DNA of 64,000 nt from Brevundimonas sp. (GCA_003248965.1 QFQU01000013.1:51801-115800), one strand, 5' to 3'; positions 44,142 through 54,468 are shown, numbered from the stretch's first letter. Notes: generated from the sequence alone by a model not told the origin. Made by a program: numbers and translations.

Positions 44142-45512
44142 TCAGGAAACCCGTTCCAGCCGTGCGGCGAAGAAGCCGTCCAGACCACCGTGTTCGGCCC
44201 ACATCGAGGGAAGGATGCGCAGCCAGCCTTCGGGCGTCAGGGCCTCGGGCGGCGCGCCGACGGCGGCCGGGTCGGCGGGAACGGTGCGAAAGGCCGGGTT
44301 GCGGCGCAGGAAGGCGATGATCTGGGTCTCGCCCTCCTCGCGCTCCAGCGAACAGGTGCAATAGACCAGACGGCCGCCCGGCCCGACCCGTTCGGCGGCG
44401 GCGTCCAGCAGGCGGTGCTGCACATCGGCCAGCTTGGCCACATCGGCGGGCCGGGTGGCGCGCAGGACTTCGGGGTTGCGGCGGAAGGTGCCGGTGGCGG
44501 TGCAGGGCGCGTCCAGCAGCACGGCGTCGAAGGTGCGGGCGTCGTCCCAGTCCTCGGCCGGGACGGCGACGACCTCGGCGGTCAGGCCCGTGCGCTCCAG
44601 ATTCTGGGTCAGGCGTTTCAGGCGCGGGGCCGATCGGTCCAGCGCGACCACCTGACCACCGGCGGCGGCCAGTTGCAGGGTCTTGCCGCCCGGCGCGGCG
44701 CACATGTCCAGAACCGTCTCGCCGGACTTCACGCCCAGCAGGCGGCCCGGCACGGCGGCGGCGGCGTCCTGCACCCACCAGTCGCCGGCCTCGAAAGTCG
44801 GCCAGGCCGCCACGTCGCCGCGACGCCCGGTCCGCACCGTGCCGCCCGCCAGCACCTCGCCGTCCACGGCTTCGGCGATCGCGGCGGGATCGACGCCGGG
44901 CTTGAGGCTGAGGTCGGTCGGCGGCTCCTCGCGCGCGGCTAGGGCCAGGCCGGTCAGCGCCGCCTCGCCATAGGCCGTCCGCCAGCGCGCGGCGATCCAG
45001 TCCGGCAGATTCGATTCCGCGGTCGTCAGCCCCGGTCCGTCGCGGCCGACGCCGCGCAGCACGGCGTTGACCAGGTTCTTGTAGGGCCGGGTCTTGGGAT
45101 CACGCTCGGCCAGCTTCACCGCCGTCGAGACGGCGGCGAAGGCGGGGGTCTCCAGCACCAGGGTCTGGGCCAGGGCGATGCGCATCAGGGTGCGCACCGC
45201 CTCGGGCGGCGACTTCTGCAGGCGGCGGTCCAGAATCTGGTCGATCTCGCCCAGACGGCGCAGGGCGGCCATGGCCACGGCGCGGGCGAAGGCGCGGTCC
45301 ACCGGCGCCAGGGCGCGGGCGGGCGGCTGGGACAGGGCCTCGTCCAGGCCGTTGCGCTTCTCCAGCGCGGCGTTGAGCAGGATGCCGGCGACCACGCGGG
45401 CCTCGACCCCGATGTCGTCCTGAACGGGCGGCGCCTCGGTCGAGGCCGGGCGCGGCCGACCCTTGGTCGCCATCCGACGTCCTCGCGCCTCGGAACTCTG
45501 GCCGGGCTTCAT
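44142..45512 (-). CDS. rsmB: 16S rRNA m5C methyltransferase (RsmB/NOP family)
   Basis: A 456-residue methyltransferase acting on cytosine 967 of 16S rRNA by homology. The N-terminal NusB-like domain covers about residues 35-165 (GILLNAALEKRNGLDEAL, KLAERDPKTRPYKNLVNAVL). The SAM-dependent domain follows, with VLDMCAAPGGKTLQLAA and the two catalytic cysteine motifs DAPCTATGTFRRNPE and YCTCSLEREEGE. The ATG at 45512 overlaps the kup stop (ATGA); a second ATG at 45470 (MATKGRPR) also has a good ribosome site. Confidence 0.92.
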   Translation of the reverse strand: MKPGQSSEARGRRMATKGRPRPASTEAPPVQDDIGVEARVVAGILLNAALEKRNGLDEALSQPPARALAPVDRAFARAVAMAALRRLGEIDQILDRRLQKSPPEAVRTLMRIALAQTLVLETPAFAAVSTAVKLAERDPKTRPYKNLVNAVLRGVGRDGPGLTTAESNLPDWIAARWRTAYGEAALTGLALAAREEPPTDLSLKPGVDPAAIAEAVDGEVLAGGTVRTGRRGDVAAWPTFEAGDWWVQDAAAAVPGRLLGVKSGETVLDMCAAPGGKTLQLAAAGGQVVALDRSAPRLKRLTQNLERTGLTAEVVAVPAEDWDDARTFDAVLLDAPCTATGTFRRNPEVLRATRPADVAKLADVQHRLLDAAAERVGPGGRLVYCTCSLEREEGETQIIAFLRRNPAFRTVPADPAAVGAPPEALTPEGWLRILPSMWAEHGGLDGFFAARLERVS

Positions 45513-47494
45513 ACGGCCACCTGCGCGCCCAGCTCGACCACGCGGCCGGGCGGGATGTGGAAGAAGTCGGTGGGATTGGCGGCGTTGCGCATCAGGAAGA
45601 TGAACAGCTTGTCCTGCCACAGCGGCATGCCCTGGCGCGCCGATGGGATCAGCGAGCGCCGGCCCAGGAAGAAGCTGGTCGACATGATGTCGAACTTCAG
45701 CCCCTGCTTGCGGCACAGGCCCAGGGCGCGCGGCACGTTCGGCGTCTCCATGAAGCCATAGGTGACGGTCAGCCTTTTGAAGTCGTCGTTGATCGGCTCC
45801 ATCTTCACCCGGTCGGCGTCCTTGACGCGCGGCCGTTCCGAGGTGCGCACCGTCAGGATGACGTTCTTCTCGTGCAGCACCTTGTTGTGCTTGAGATTGT
45901 GCATCAGGGCGACCGGCGCCACGTCCGGGTCCGACGTCAGGAAGATGGCCGTGCCCGGCGCACGGTGCGGCGGGCGGGCGTGCAGCATCTCGATCAGGTC
46001 GTTCAGCGGCAGGCTGTCCTTGCGCGTCTTGCTGGTCAGGATCTGGGTGCCGCGCACCCAGGTCCACATGATGACCACCAGGATGGCGCCCAGCACCAGC
46101 GGCATCCACGCCCCGTCAGGAATCTTGAGCAGATTGGATGTCAGGAAGACGCTGTCGATGAAGGCGAAGGGAATAAGCGTGCCGGCGACCGCCCACATGG
46201 GCCATTTCCAGCCCTTGCGGATCACCGAATAGGCCATCAGCGTATTGACCAGCATGGTCCCCGTCACCGCCACGCCGTAAGCGGCGGTCAGATTGTGCGA
46301 GCTGCGGAACACCACCAGCAGGGTCAGGACCCCGATCATCAGGAAGCTGTTGACCGCCGGAACATAGATCTGACCGGCCTGGGTCTCTGAGGTGTTGCGG
46401 ATGTCGATGCGCGGCAGAAGGCCCAGTTGCACCGCCTGTTGCGTCACCGAGAAGGCGCCGGTGATCACGGCCTGCGAAGCCACCACGGTCGCCACGGTCG
46501 CCAGGATCAGCATGGGCCAGTAGGCGAAGCCCGGCACCATGTTCCAGAACGGATTGCTGGCCGCGGTGGGGTTCTCCAGAATGAAGGCGCCCTGCCCCAG
46601 ATAGTTCAAAGTCAGGCACGGCAGGGCGAAATACAGCCAGCCCGCGCGGATCGGCGCCTTTCCGAAATGGCCCATGTCGGCATAAAGCGCCTCGGCCCCA
46701 GTCACCGCCAAGAAGACGCTGCCCAGGATGACGAAGCCCAGAAAACCGTCGTGCAGCAGCAGGCTGACGCCGTACCAGGGCGACAGGGCGCGCAGGATCG
46801 ACGGATCGTCGCCGATGTGCAGAAGGCCCAGCGCGCCGAGGCTCAGGAACCAGATGGCCATGATCGGCCCGAAATATTTGGCCAGACTGGCCGTGCCGCG
46901 CGACTGGGCCATGAACAGGGCGACCAGAACGCCGGCGGCGATCGGCACGATGAAGGGGTCCAGCTTGCCCGACAGGCCCGGCGCGTCCTGAAGCCCCTCG
47001 ACCGCCGACAGCACCGAAATGGCGGGCGTGATGACGCCGTCGCCATAGAACAGGGCCGCCCCGCAGACGCCAAGAATGAAGATCCACGCGCTGCGCCGCC
47101 CGACCGCGAACTGGGCCAGGGCCATCAGCGACAGGGTGCCGCCCTCGCCCTTGTTGTCGGCGCGCATCAGGAAGAAGACGTATTTGAACGTCACCACGAC
47201 CATCAGCGCCCAAAAGGCCAGGGAGACCACGCCGACGACGGCCAGGTCCCCGCCCACGCCGCGCTGGGCGTGACCGATCGCCTCTCGCAGGGCGTAGAGC
47301 GGGCTGGTGCCGATGTCGCCGAAGACCACGCCGATGGCGCCCAGGGTCAGCGCCCACAAGCCGTGGCCCTTGGGGCCGTGCGCGTGGGGATCGCCGGGGG
47401 CGTGGGACCGGGGTCCCGCAACAGGGGTGGCGGCGTCGGGCGTATGCGACGCGGGCGAGGGAGCGCTCGCGTCGTGGGGAGTATCCCCGGCCAT
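45509..47494 (-). CDS. kup: Low-affinity potassium transporter Kup
   Basis: A 661-residue KUP/HAK-type K+/H+ symporter with about 12 membrane segments. The hallmark GAIGVVFGDIGTSPLYALRE follows a 50-residue His/Pro-rich cytoplasmic leader. Other family blocks are KGEGGTLSLMALAQF and GDGVITPAISVLSAVEG. A soluble C-terminal domain of about 150 residues ends RVVELGAQVAV. The ATG at 47494 has GGAGG six bases upstream; an upstream ATG at 47536 lacks this. It leads a minus-strand run into rsmB. Confidence 0.95.
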   Translation of the reverse strand: MAGDTPHDASAPSPASHTPDAATPVAGPRSHAPGDPHAHGPKGHGLWALTLGAIGVVFGDIGTSPLYALREAIGHAQRGVGGDLAVVGVVSLAFWALMVVVTFKYVFFLMRADNKGEGGTLSLMALAQFAVGRRSAWIFILGVCGAALFYGDGVITPAISVLSAVEGLQDAPGLSGKLDPFIVPIAAGVLVALFMAQSRGTASLAKYFGPIMAIWFLSLGALGLLHIGDDPSILRALSPWYGVSLLLHDGFLGFVILGSVFLAVTGAEALYADMGHFGKAPIRAGWLYFALPCLTLNYLGQGAFILENPTAASNPFWNMVPGFAYWPMLILATVATVVASQAVITGAFSVTQQAVQLGLLPRIDIRNTSETQAGQIYVPAVNSFLMIGVLTLLVVFRSSHNLTAAYGVAVTGTMLVNTLMAYSVIRKGWKWPMWAVAGTLIPFAFIDSVFLTSNLLKIPDGAWMPLVLGAILVVIMWTWVRGTQILTSKTRKDSLPLNDLIEMLHARPPHRAPGTAIFLTSDPDVAPVALMHNLKHNKVLHEKNVILTVRTSERPRVKDADRVKMEPINDDFKRLTVTYGFMETPNVPRALGLCRKQGLKFDIMSTSFFLGRRSLIPSARQGMPLWQDKLFIFLMRNAANPTDFFHIPPGRVVELGAQVAV

Positions 47495-47663
47495 GCGTAT
47501 CCTCCGGGTCGCCGGCGGCCTCGCCGGTCCCTTCAAAGCGGCGAGCCTTTAGGCGCATTCCGCGTCCGCTTCAATCGTGTCGCGCGGGATTCGGTTTCGC
47601 CGTTCGGCGGGCGGATTTGTGATTCGGCGTTCGAGGCCCTATTTTCCCCTCAGGAACAGAACC

Positions 47664-48134
47664 ATGTCAGACAGCCAGCGCTTCCCCGTCGCCGCCCACG
47701 CCCTGGCCTATATGGCCCATAGGGGCGCCTTCGGCCCTGCGCAGGCGATGCCCAGCGGCGTCCTGGCCTCGTCCATCCCGACCAACCCTGTCGTGGTGCG
47801 CCGCGTGACCGCCCTGCTCGCCAAGGCCGGGCTGATCGCCACCCGGCCGGGCGCCACCGGCGGCTCCTGGCTGCTGCACCGGCCCGAGGAGATCGGCCTG
47901 GACGCGGTGTTGAAGGCGGTGAACGGCTGCGCCCACATCGGCTCCCCGCCCGCCGGCGCCAAGGGCTGTCCGATCAGCGAACATATCCCGCGCCAGGTGG
48001 CCAAGGCCCTGACCGCCGCCGACGAGGCCGCGACCGAGGCCCTGTCCAAAATCACCATCGCCGACCTGCTGGCCGCAAACCCCGCCTCGCTGGCAGCCTT
48101 CACCGTCCACCCGTCCTGCCCCGTCGCGGCCTGA
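47664..48134 (+). CDS. Rrf2-family transcription regulator
   Basis: A 156-residue Rrf2 protein with winged helix (about residues 5-75; SSIPTNPVVVRRVTALLAKA, TRPGATGGSWLL). In place of the three closely spaced cysteines of IscR it has cysteines in NGCAHIG and KGCPISE, about 14 residues apart, and one near the end (HPSCPVAA). Thus a [2Fe-2S] cluster is possible but not assured. CAGGA lies before the ATG. The SDR gene starts 8 bases later and is probably its co-transcribed target or partner. Confidence 0.86.
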   Translation: MSDSQRFPVAAHALAYMAHRGAFGPAQAMPSGVLASSIPTNPVVVRRVTALLAKAGLIATRPGATGGSWLLHRPEEIGLDAVLKAVNGCAHIGSPPAGAKGCPISEHIPRQVAKALTAADEAATEALSKITIADLLAANPASLAAFTVHPSCPVAA

Positions 48135-48141
48135 ACCTCGC

Positions 48142-48939
48142 ATGCGCCGAACGGTCCTGATCACCGGCGCCTCGGCCGGCATCGGCGCGGCCCTGGCGCG
48201 GGTCTATGCGTCCAGAGGCTGGGATCTGATCCTGACGGCGCGTCGCCAAGGCCCGCTACAGGCCCTGGCCGACGAACTGACCACCGCCCACGGCGTCGCC
48301 GCGACCGTGATACCCGAGGATCTGGGCGACCCGGCCGCGCCCGAACGGCTGGTGGCCGCCATCGCCGCGCGCGGCCTGACCGTCGATGGTTTGGTCAACA
48401 ATGCGGGCTTCAGCCGCGTCACCGGCTTTCTGGACACGGACCTGGACGCCCACCGAGCCATGATCCAGGTCATGTTGACCGCGCCGATCGAGCTGTCGCG
48501 CCTTTTGCTGCCCGGCATGATCCAGCGCGGGTTCGGCCGGGTACTGAACGTGGCCTCGCTGGCTGGACAGATGCCCGCGACCGGCGGCGACACCCTGTAC
48601 GGGCCGATCAAGAGCTTCCTGATCAAGGCGTCGCAGGGCCTGCATCTGGAGACGCTGGGAACCGGCGTCCACGTCACGGTCCTGAACCCCGGCTACACCC
48701 TGACGGAGTTTCACGACGTCAACGGATCGCGCGATCAGGTCTCCAGCGCCTATCCGCCGTGGATGTGGATGGACGCCGCCCGCGTCGCCCGCATCGGCGT
48801 CGACGCCAGCGAGGCGAACCGCCCCAGCGTCACGCCCGGCGTCATGAACAACGTCATGGCGGGACTGGCGCGCTTTCTGCCCGACGGCCTGGCCCTGCGA
48901 ATGGTGGCCAACCACGCCAAACGGCTGGAGCGGCTGTAG
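48142..48939 (+). CDS. Short-chain dehydrogenase/reductase
   Basis: A 265-residue classical SDR. The coenzyme motif is TGASAGIGAAL (residues 7-17), with NNAGFS, the catalytic serine in NVASLAGQ, and YGPIK as the Tyr-x-x-x-Lys pair. Acyl-chain-type SDRs of this DltE-like shape act on many substrates, so none is assigned. It follows the Rrf2 regulator by eight bases and converges on the lipoamide dehydrogenase gene. Confidence 0.88.
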   Translation: MRRTVLITGASAGIGAALARVYASRGWDLILTARRQGPLQALADELTTAHGVAATVIPEDLGDPAAPERLVAAIAARGLTVDGLVNNAGFSRVTGFLDTDLDAHRAMIQVMLTAPIELSRLLLPGMIQRGFGRVLNVASLAGQMPATGGDTLYGPIKSFLIKASQGLHLETLGTGVHVTVLNPGYTLTEFHDVNGSRDQVSSAYPPWMWMDAARVARIGVDASEANRPSVTPGVMNNVMAGLARFLPDGLALRMVANHAKRLERL

Positions 48940-48954
48940 AGCCGCCCCACAGCG

Positions 48955-50352
48955 TCAGATGTGGATGGCGTGACCCAGCGCTCGAAGCGACGCCTCGTGG
49001 AAGGCTTCGCCCAGGGTCGGGTGAACGTGGATGGTCCCGGCCACATCCTCCAGCACCGCCCCCATCTCCAGCATCTGGGCGAAGCTGTTGGACAGTTCCG
49101 ACACATGCTGGCCCACCGCCTGGATACCCAGGATGCGGTGGTCAGTCTTGGACGCGATCACCCGCACGAAGCCGCCGTCCTCGCCCGCCTCGATGGCCAG
49201 CGCCCGGCCGATCGCGGCGAAGGGGAAGACCGACTGGATCACATCGTCGCGGCCCGCCACCTCGTTCGGGCCCAGACCGGCCGAGACGATCTCCGGCTCG
49301 GTGAAACAGACGGCGGCGATGGTGACGGGATCAAATACCCGGTCATGGCCGGCGATGATTTCCGCGACCACCTCGCCCTGGGCCGAGCCCTTGTGCGCCA
49401 GCATGGGTTCGCCGGTCAGGTCGCCGACCGCCCAGACGTTCTTCATCGAGGTGGCGCAGCGCGGGTCGATCTTCACGAACGGCCCGGCCATGGCCACGCC
49501 CATGTTTTCCAGACCCCAGCCCTGAGTGCGCGGACGCCGGCCGACCGTAACCAGCACCTTGTCGGCGTCCAGTTGCAGCGGCTCGCCGTCCTTGGTCGTG
49601 ATCGACAGCTTCCCGTCGCCGAAGCCCCCGGCGCGGGCGCCCAGATGCAGTTCGACCCCGTGCTTCTCCAGCCATTTGGCGACCGGATCGGTCAGGGCCT
49701 TGTCATAGAGCGGCAGGATACGCTCGGCCATCTCGACGATGGCCACCTCGGCGCCCAGCTTGCGATAGGCGATGCCCAGCTCCAGCCCGATATAGCCGCC
49801 GCCGACCACGACCAGCCTTTTCGGAACTTCCGACAGGCTCAGCGCCTCGGTCGAGGAGATGACGTCGCCGCCGAACGGCAGGAAGGGCAGTTCGACCGGC
49901 TCGGACCCCGTCGCCAGGATGACGTGTTCGGCGGTGATGCGGATCTCGCCGTCGTCGGTCTTCACCACACAGGTCTTGGCGTCCTCGAACTTCGCCCAGC
50001 CCTTGATCACCTTGACCTTGGCCTTCTTCAGCAGGGCCGCGACCCCGCCGTTCAGCTTACGGACGATGCCGTCCTTCCATTCGACCGTCTGCGACAGGTC
50101 GATGGCCGGCGCCGCCGCCGTGATGCCCAGCGTCCCGCCGCCGGCCGCCCTGGCCACCGTCTCGAACTTGCCCGCCGCATGGATGATGGCCTTGGACGGA
50201 ATGCAGCCGACGTTCAGGCACGTCCCGCCGAGACCGTCGCCGCCGTCCACCAGCACGGTGTCCAGCCCAAGTTGGCCGCAGCGGATGCCCGCGACATAGC
50301 CGCCGGTGCCCGCGCCGATGATCAGGACTTTGGTTTTCAGGGTCTGGGTCAT
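48955..50352 (-). CDS. lpdA: Dihydrolipoamide dehydrogenase (E3) of the bkd operon
   Basis: A 465-residue FAD flavoprotein that reoxidises the lipoyl groups of the 2-oxoacid dehydrogenase complex with NAD. The FAD motif is IIGAGTGGYVAG, the redox disulfide GGTCLNVGCIPSK, the NAD motif VVGGGYIGLELG and the C-terminal catalytic dyad HVHPTLGEAFHEA. An upstream GTG at 50367 would overlap E2; the ATG at 50352 lies two bases after the E2 stop. Last gene of the branched-chain operon. Confidence 0.95.
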   Translation of the reverse strand: MTQTLKTKVLIIGAGTGGYVAGIRCGQLGLDTVLVDGGDGLGGTCLNVGCIPSKAIIHAAGKFETVARAAGGGTLGITAAAPAIDLSQTVEWKDGIVRKLNGGVAALLKKAKVKVIKGWAKFEDAKTCVVKTDDGEIRITAEHVILATGSEPVELPFLPFGGDVISSTEALSLSEVPKRLVVVGGGYIGLELGIAYRKLGAEVAIVEMAERILPLYDKALTDPVAKWLEKHGVELHLGARAGGFGDGKLSITTKDGEPLQLDADKVLVTVGRRPRTQGWGLENMGVAMAGPFVKIDPRCATSMKNVWAVGDLTGEPMLAHKGSAQGEVVAEIIAGHDRVFDPVTIAAVCFTEPEIVSAGLGPNEVAGRDDVIQSVFPFAAIGRALAIEAGEDGGFVRVIASKTDHRILGIQAVGQHVSELSNSFAQMLEMGAVLEDVAGTIHVHPTLGEAFHEASLRALGHAIHI

Positions 50353-50354
50353 GC

Positions 50355-52013
50355 TCAGCTCATCCACAAGGTCGCGGGGTTTTCCAGCAACCCCTTGATC
50401 CGCTGGACGAAGACCGCCGCGTCATGGCCGTCGACAATGCGGTGGTCGAAGCTGGAGGACAGGTTCATCATCTTGCGGACGACCATCTGGCCGTCCTTGA
50501 CCACGACCCGTTCGGCGATCTTGTTGGGGCCGACGATGGCGACCTCGGGGTGGTTGATGATCGGGGTGTGGACCACCCCGCCCAGCGTGCCAAGCGAGGT
50601 GATAGTGATGGTCGAACCCGACAGTTCCTCGCGCTTGGCCGTGCCGTCCTTGGCCGCGCCCGAGACGCGGGCGATCTCCAGCGCCGTGTCGTAGGGATCG
50701 CGCGCCTCGGCGTGGCGGACCACCGGCACCATCAGGCCGTTCGGCGTCTGGGCGGCGATGCCCAGATGGACCGGGGCGTGCTGGGTCAGGACGCCGGCCT
50801 CGTCGTCATAGGTCGCGTTGATCTGCGGCTGGTCACGCAGGGCGACCACGATGGCGCGGGCGATGAAGGGCAGGACGTTCAGCTTGGGCTGGTCCTTTTG
50901 CTTCGTCGCATTCAGGTGGGCGCGCAGCTCCTCCACCGCCGTCATGTCGATTTCCTCGACATAGGTGATATGCGGGATGCGGCGCACGCTTTCGGCCATC
51001 TTCTCCGCGATCTTGCGACGCAGGCCGATGATCTTGACCTCGGTGGTTCCTTCGGCCTTCGCATAGGTCGATCCGCCGCCGGTCGGGGCGGAGGCGGGTT
51101 GAGAACCGCCCCGCGCGATGAAGCCGTCCAGGTCTTCGTGGGTGATGCGTCCGGCGGGGCCGGAGCCGGGCACGAAGGTCAGGTCAACGCCCAGGTCGCG
51201 CGCGCGGTTGCGCACGGCGGGCGAGGCGAGCGGGCGTTCGCCGGCGGCGCGTCCGGTTAGGGCGGGAACGGGTTTGGACGGAATCGTCGTCGACGTCTTC
51301 GAAATCCCACGCGCCGTCGTCGAAGTCGCAGCGGAATTCGTCGTCGAATTCTCTGCGGGTTTCGGAGCCGGTTTCGGCGCCGAAACGGGCGTCGAGACAT
51401 TGCCCCGCCCCTCGACCTCGAAGGCCACCAGCGGGCCTCCGACGGGCACGGACTTGCCTGCTTCGCCATACAGGGCGACGACCGTTCCGGCGACCGGCGA
51501 GGTGATCTCGACGGTGGCCTTGTCGGTCATGACGTCGGCCAGAATCTGGTCTTCCTCGACCGCATCCCCGACCTTGACGTGCCAGCCGACCAGCTCGGCC
51601 TCGGCCGTGCCCTCGCCCACGTCGGGCAGTTTGAAGACGTAGTTGCCGGACGTCGGCGCTTCGACAGGGGCGGCAGGCGGGCTCTCGACCTTCGGCGCAT
51701 CGGCGACCACAGGCGCAGGGTCCGGCTTGGCGACGGCGGCAGGCGCCGGGGCGTCATCCGCATTGCCCGCCCCCTCGACCTCGAACTCCACCAGGGGGCC
51801 GCGCACGGGGACCATGGCGCCGGGTTCGCCGTGCAGGGCCGTGACTGTGCCGGACACCGGGGCGGTGATCTCGACGGTGGCCTTGTCGGTCATGACGTCG
51901 GCGACGATCTGGTCCTCGGCGACCACATCGCCGACCTTGACGTGCCAGGCGACCAGTTCGGCCTCGGCGGTGCCTTCGCCCACGTCGGGCAGTTTGAAGA
52001 CGAAACGACCCAT
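50355..52013 (-). CDS. Branched-chain 2-oxoacid dehydrogenase E2, two lipoyl domains
   Basis: A 552-residue dihydrolipoyl acyltransferase. Two near-identical lipoyl domains (about residues 1-80 and 127-205) each carry the lipoylated lysine in MTDKATVEIT. After a Thr/Ser/Pro-rich linker come the E1/E3-binding domain (ASPAVRNRARDLGVDLTFVP) and the catalytic core with DHRIVDGHD. The complex makes acyl-CoA from leucine, isoleucine and valine keto acids. The two lipoyl domains are so alike that they must come from duplication. E1beta starts upstream with a one-base gap. Confidence 0.94.
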   Translation of the reverse strand: MGRFVFKLPDVGEGTAEAELVAWHVKVGDVVAEDQIVADVMTDKATVEITAPVSGTVTALHGEPGAMVPVRGPLVEFEVEGAGNADDAPAPAAVAKPDPAPVVADAPKVESPPAAPVEAPTSGNYVFKLPDVGEGTAEAELVGWHVKVGDAVEEDQILADVMTDKATVEITSPVAGTVVALYGEAGKSVPVGGPLVAFEVEGRGNVSTPVSAPKPAPKPAENSTTNSAATSTTARGISKTSTTIPSKPVPALTGRAAGERPLASPAVRNRARDLGVDLTFVPGSGPAGRITHEDLDGFIARGGSQPASAPTGGGSTYAKAEGTTEVKIIGLRRKIAEKMAESVRRIPHITYVEEIDMTAVEELRAHLNATKQKDQPKLNVLPFIARAIVVALRDQPQINATYDDEAGVLTQHAPVHLGIAAQTPNGLMVPVVRHAEARDPYDTALEIARVSGAAKDGTAKREELSGSTITITSLGTLGGVVHTPIINHPEVAIVGPNKIAERVVVKDGQMVVRKMMNLSSSFDHRIVDGHDAAVFVQRIKGLLENPATLWMS

Positions 52014-52014
52014 C

Positions 52015-53139
<1,125 letters not shown>

Positions 53140-53141
53140 GA

Positions 53142-54092
53142 TCAGACCCCCACCTCGCGGCGCTGTTCGACCAGCCGCCAGTCCTCGGTCGCATAGACCT
53201 CTTCGAACATCGTCTTCACGCTGGGGCGCGATTGACCGAGCGTGCCGATGGCCTCGGCTTCCTTGCCGGCGGCGCGAACCTGTTCGACGCCCGCCTTCAG
53301 CGCGGCCGCGTGACGCTCGTCGTCCCACTCGCCGATCACGGTCAGGTGCTGGCGCAGACGCTCCAGCGGATCGCCCAGCGGCCATTTCTCATGCTCGTCG
53401 CCGGGGCGATAGCGGCTGGGGTCGTCGGAGGTCGAGTGCGGGGCGCCGCGATAGGTGAACAGCTCGATCACCGTCGCGCCCTGGTTAGAACGGGCGCGCT
53501 CCTCGGCCCACTGGGTCGCCGCCCAGACGGCCAGGAAGTCGTTGCCGTCCACCCGCAGGGCCGGCAGGCCATAGCCGATGGCCTTGGAGGCGAAGGTGGT
53601 CTCAAGACCGCCCGCTATGCCCATGAAGGACGAGATGGCCCACTGGTTGTTGACCACGTTCAGGATCACCGGGGCGCGATAGACGCTGGCGAAGGTCAGG
53701 GCGTTGTGGAAGTCGCCCTCGGCCGTGGCACCGTCGCCGATCCAGCTGATGGCGATCTTGTCGTCGCCCTTGTAGGCGCTGGCCATGGCCCAACCGACCG
53801 CCTGGGGCACCTGGGTGCCCAGATTGCCCGAGATGGTGAAAAAGCCATAGTCCTTGGCCGAATACATGATCGGCAACTGGCGGCCTTTGATCGGGTCCTG
53901 CGCGTTCGAATAGATCTGGTTCATCATATCGACCAGCGGATAGCCGCGCGCGATCAGCAGCCCCTGCTGGCGATAGGTGGGAAAGCCCATGTCCTCGCGG
54001 CTGAGCAGCATCCCCTGCGCGACCGCGATGGCCTCTTCGCCCGTGCACTTCATATAGAAGCTGGTCTTGCCCTGGCGGTGGGCGCGGTGCAT
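53142..54092 (-). CDS. E1 alpha 3' fragment (ThDP-binding part, open frame)
   Basis: A 316-residue open frame from an internal ATG (MHRAHRQGKTSFYMKCTGEE) contains nearly all of the thiamine-diphosphate domain: the TYRQQG loop, GDGATAEGDFHNALTFASV (the ThDP/Mg motif GDG...N) and the phosphorylation-loop region YRGAPHSTSDDPSRYRP. It lacks about 90-95 N-terminal residues that wrap around the subunit interface. No clear ribosome site precedes 54092, so independent production of a working subunit is doubtful. It is listed because automatic annotation will call it as a normal gene. Confidence 0.7.
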   Translation of the reverse strand: MHRAHRQGKTSFYMKCTGEEAIAVAQGMLLSREDMGFPTYRQQGLLIARGYPLVDMMNQIYSNAQDPIKGRQLPIMYSAKDYGFFTISGNLGTQVPQAVGWAMASAYKGDDKIAISWIGDGATAEGDFHNALTFASVYRAPVILNVVNNQWAISSFMGIAGGLETTFASKAIGYGLPALRVDGNDFLAVWAATQWAEERARSNQGATVIELFTYRGAPHSTSDDPSRYRPGDEHEKWPLGDPLERLRQHLTVIGEWDDERHAAALKAGVEQVRAAGKEAEAIGTLGQSRPSVKTMFEEVYATEDWRLVEQRREVGV

Positions 54093-54319
54093 CCGGTCGT
54101 CGAAGGCGCGCGTCAGGATCAGTCGTCCAATACGCGAATCAGGCGGAAGGCCAGGTCACGCATCTCATAGGGCGTGGACCCGACTTCGGGGCGTTCGACG
54201 GCCCCGGCGGCGTCCAGCTTCAGATGGCTGAAATCCGGCGCGTCCCCCGGCCGCCCGGACGGTTCGGGCACATGCAAGGACAACGGCTGGCTGTTCTTTT
54301 TCATGTTTTTATCGTTCAT
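53142..54319 (-). pseudogene. Branched-chain 2-oxoacid dehydrogenase E1 alpha, interrupted
   Basis: The reading frame of E1 alpha (normally about 410 residues) is split. A 5' piece from an ATG at 54319 runs MNDKNMKKNSQPLSLHVPEP to FRLIRVLDD and stops at a TGA at 54119. The 3' piece is in another frame, with homology beginning at LILTRAFDDRMHRAHR just after the break and continuing to 53142. In intact homologs about 22-26 residues (a GPW-x-P-x-L type segment) lie between these points, so some 67-79 bases appear lost, of a length leaving remainder 1 on division by three. Either the gene is newly inactivated or the sequence has an assembly gap here. The rest of the operon is intact. Confidence 0.8.
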
Positions 54320-54364
54320 GCGGGCGTCCCTGTTCCTTTCGGAGTCCGTCCGTGCTTCCTCTGA

Positions 54365-54380
54365 CCGTGTGATAACACGG
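54365..54380. promoter_or_regulatory. Perfect 16-bp palindrome in the bkd/Lrp intergenic region
   Basis: CCGTGT-GATA-ACACGG has perfect 6-bp arms around a 4-base centre. It lies between the divergent E1alpha start (54319) and the Lrp-type start (54469), 46 bases upstream of the former. It is a good operator candidate for the adjacent Lrp-type regulator or another dimeric factor. Confidence 0.5.
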
Positions 54381-54415
54381 CGCTCAAGCAGGCGCTCGCT
54401 CAATTTGACCTTGCA

Positions 54416-54434
54416 TATTCCCGATTTCGGGTAT
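54416..54434. promoter_or_regulatory. Second, imperfect palindrome in the bkd/Lrp region
   Basis: CCCGA-TT-TCGGG (54420-54431) is perfect, and flanking A/T bases extend the symmetry (TATTCCCGA against TCGGGTATT, 7 of 9 paired). Its centre is 53 bases, about five turns, from the centre of the perfect 16-mer. The A/T-rich flanks fit an Lrp-type site and overlap the likely promoter of the regulator gene. Confidence 0.45.
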
Positions 54435-54468
54435 TTTATTTCGCCATAACCATAATCGGAGAAACGCA

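Noticed and set aside
43433..44188. N-terminal extension of the heparinase frame across rpe
   Set aside because: It is the shadow of rpe in another frame; the GTG at 43432 with the four-base overlap is the natural start. The same reasoning removes the upstream extensions of rpe, rsmB and E1beta.
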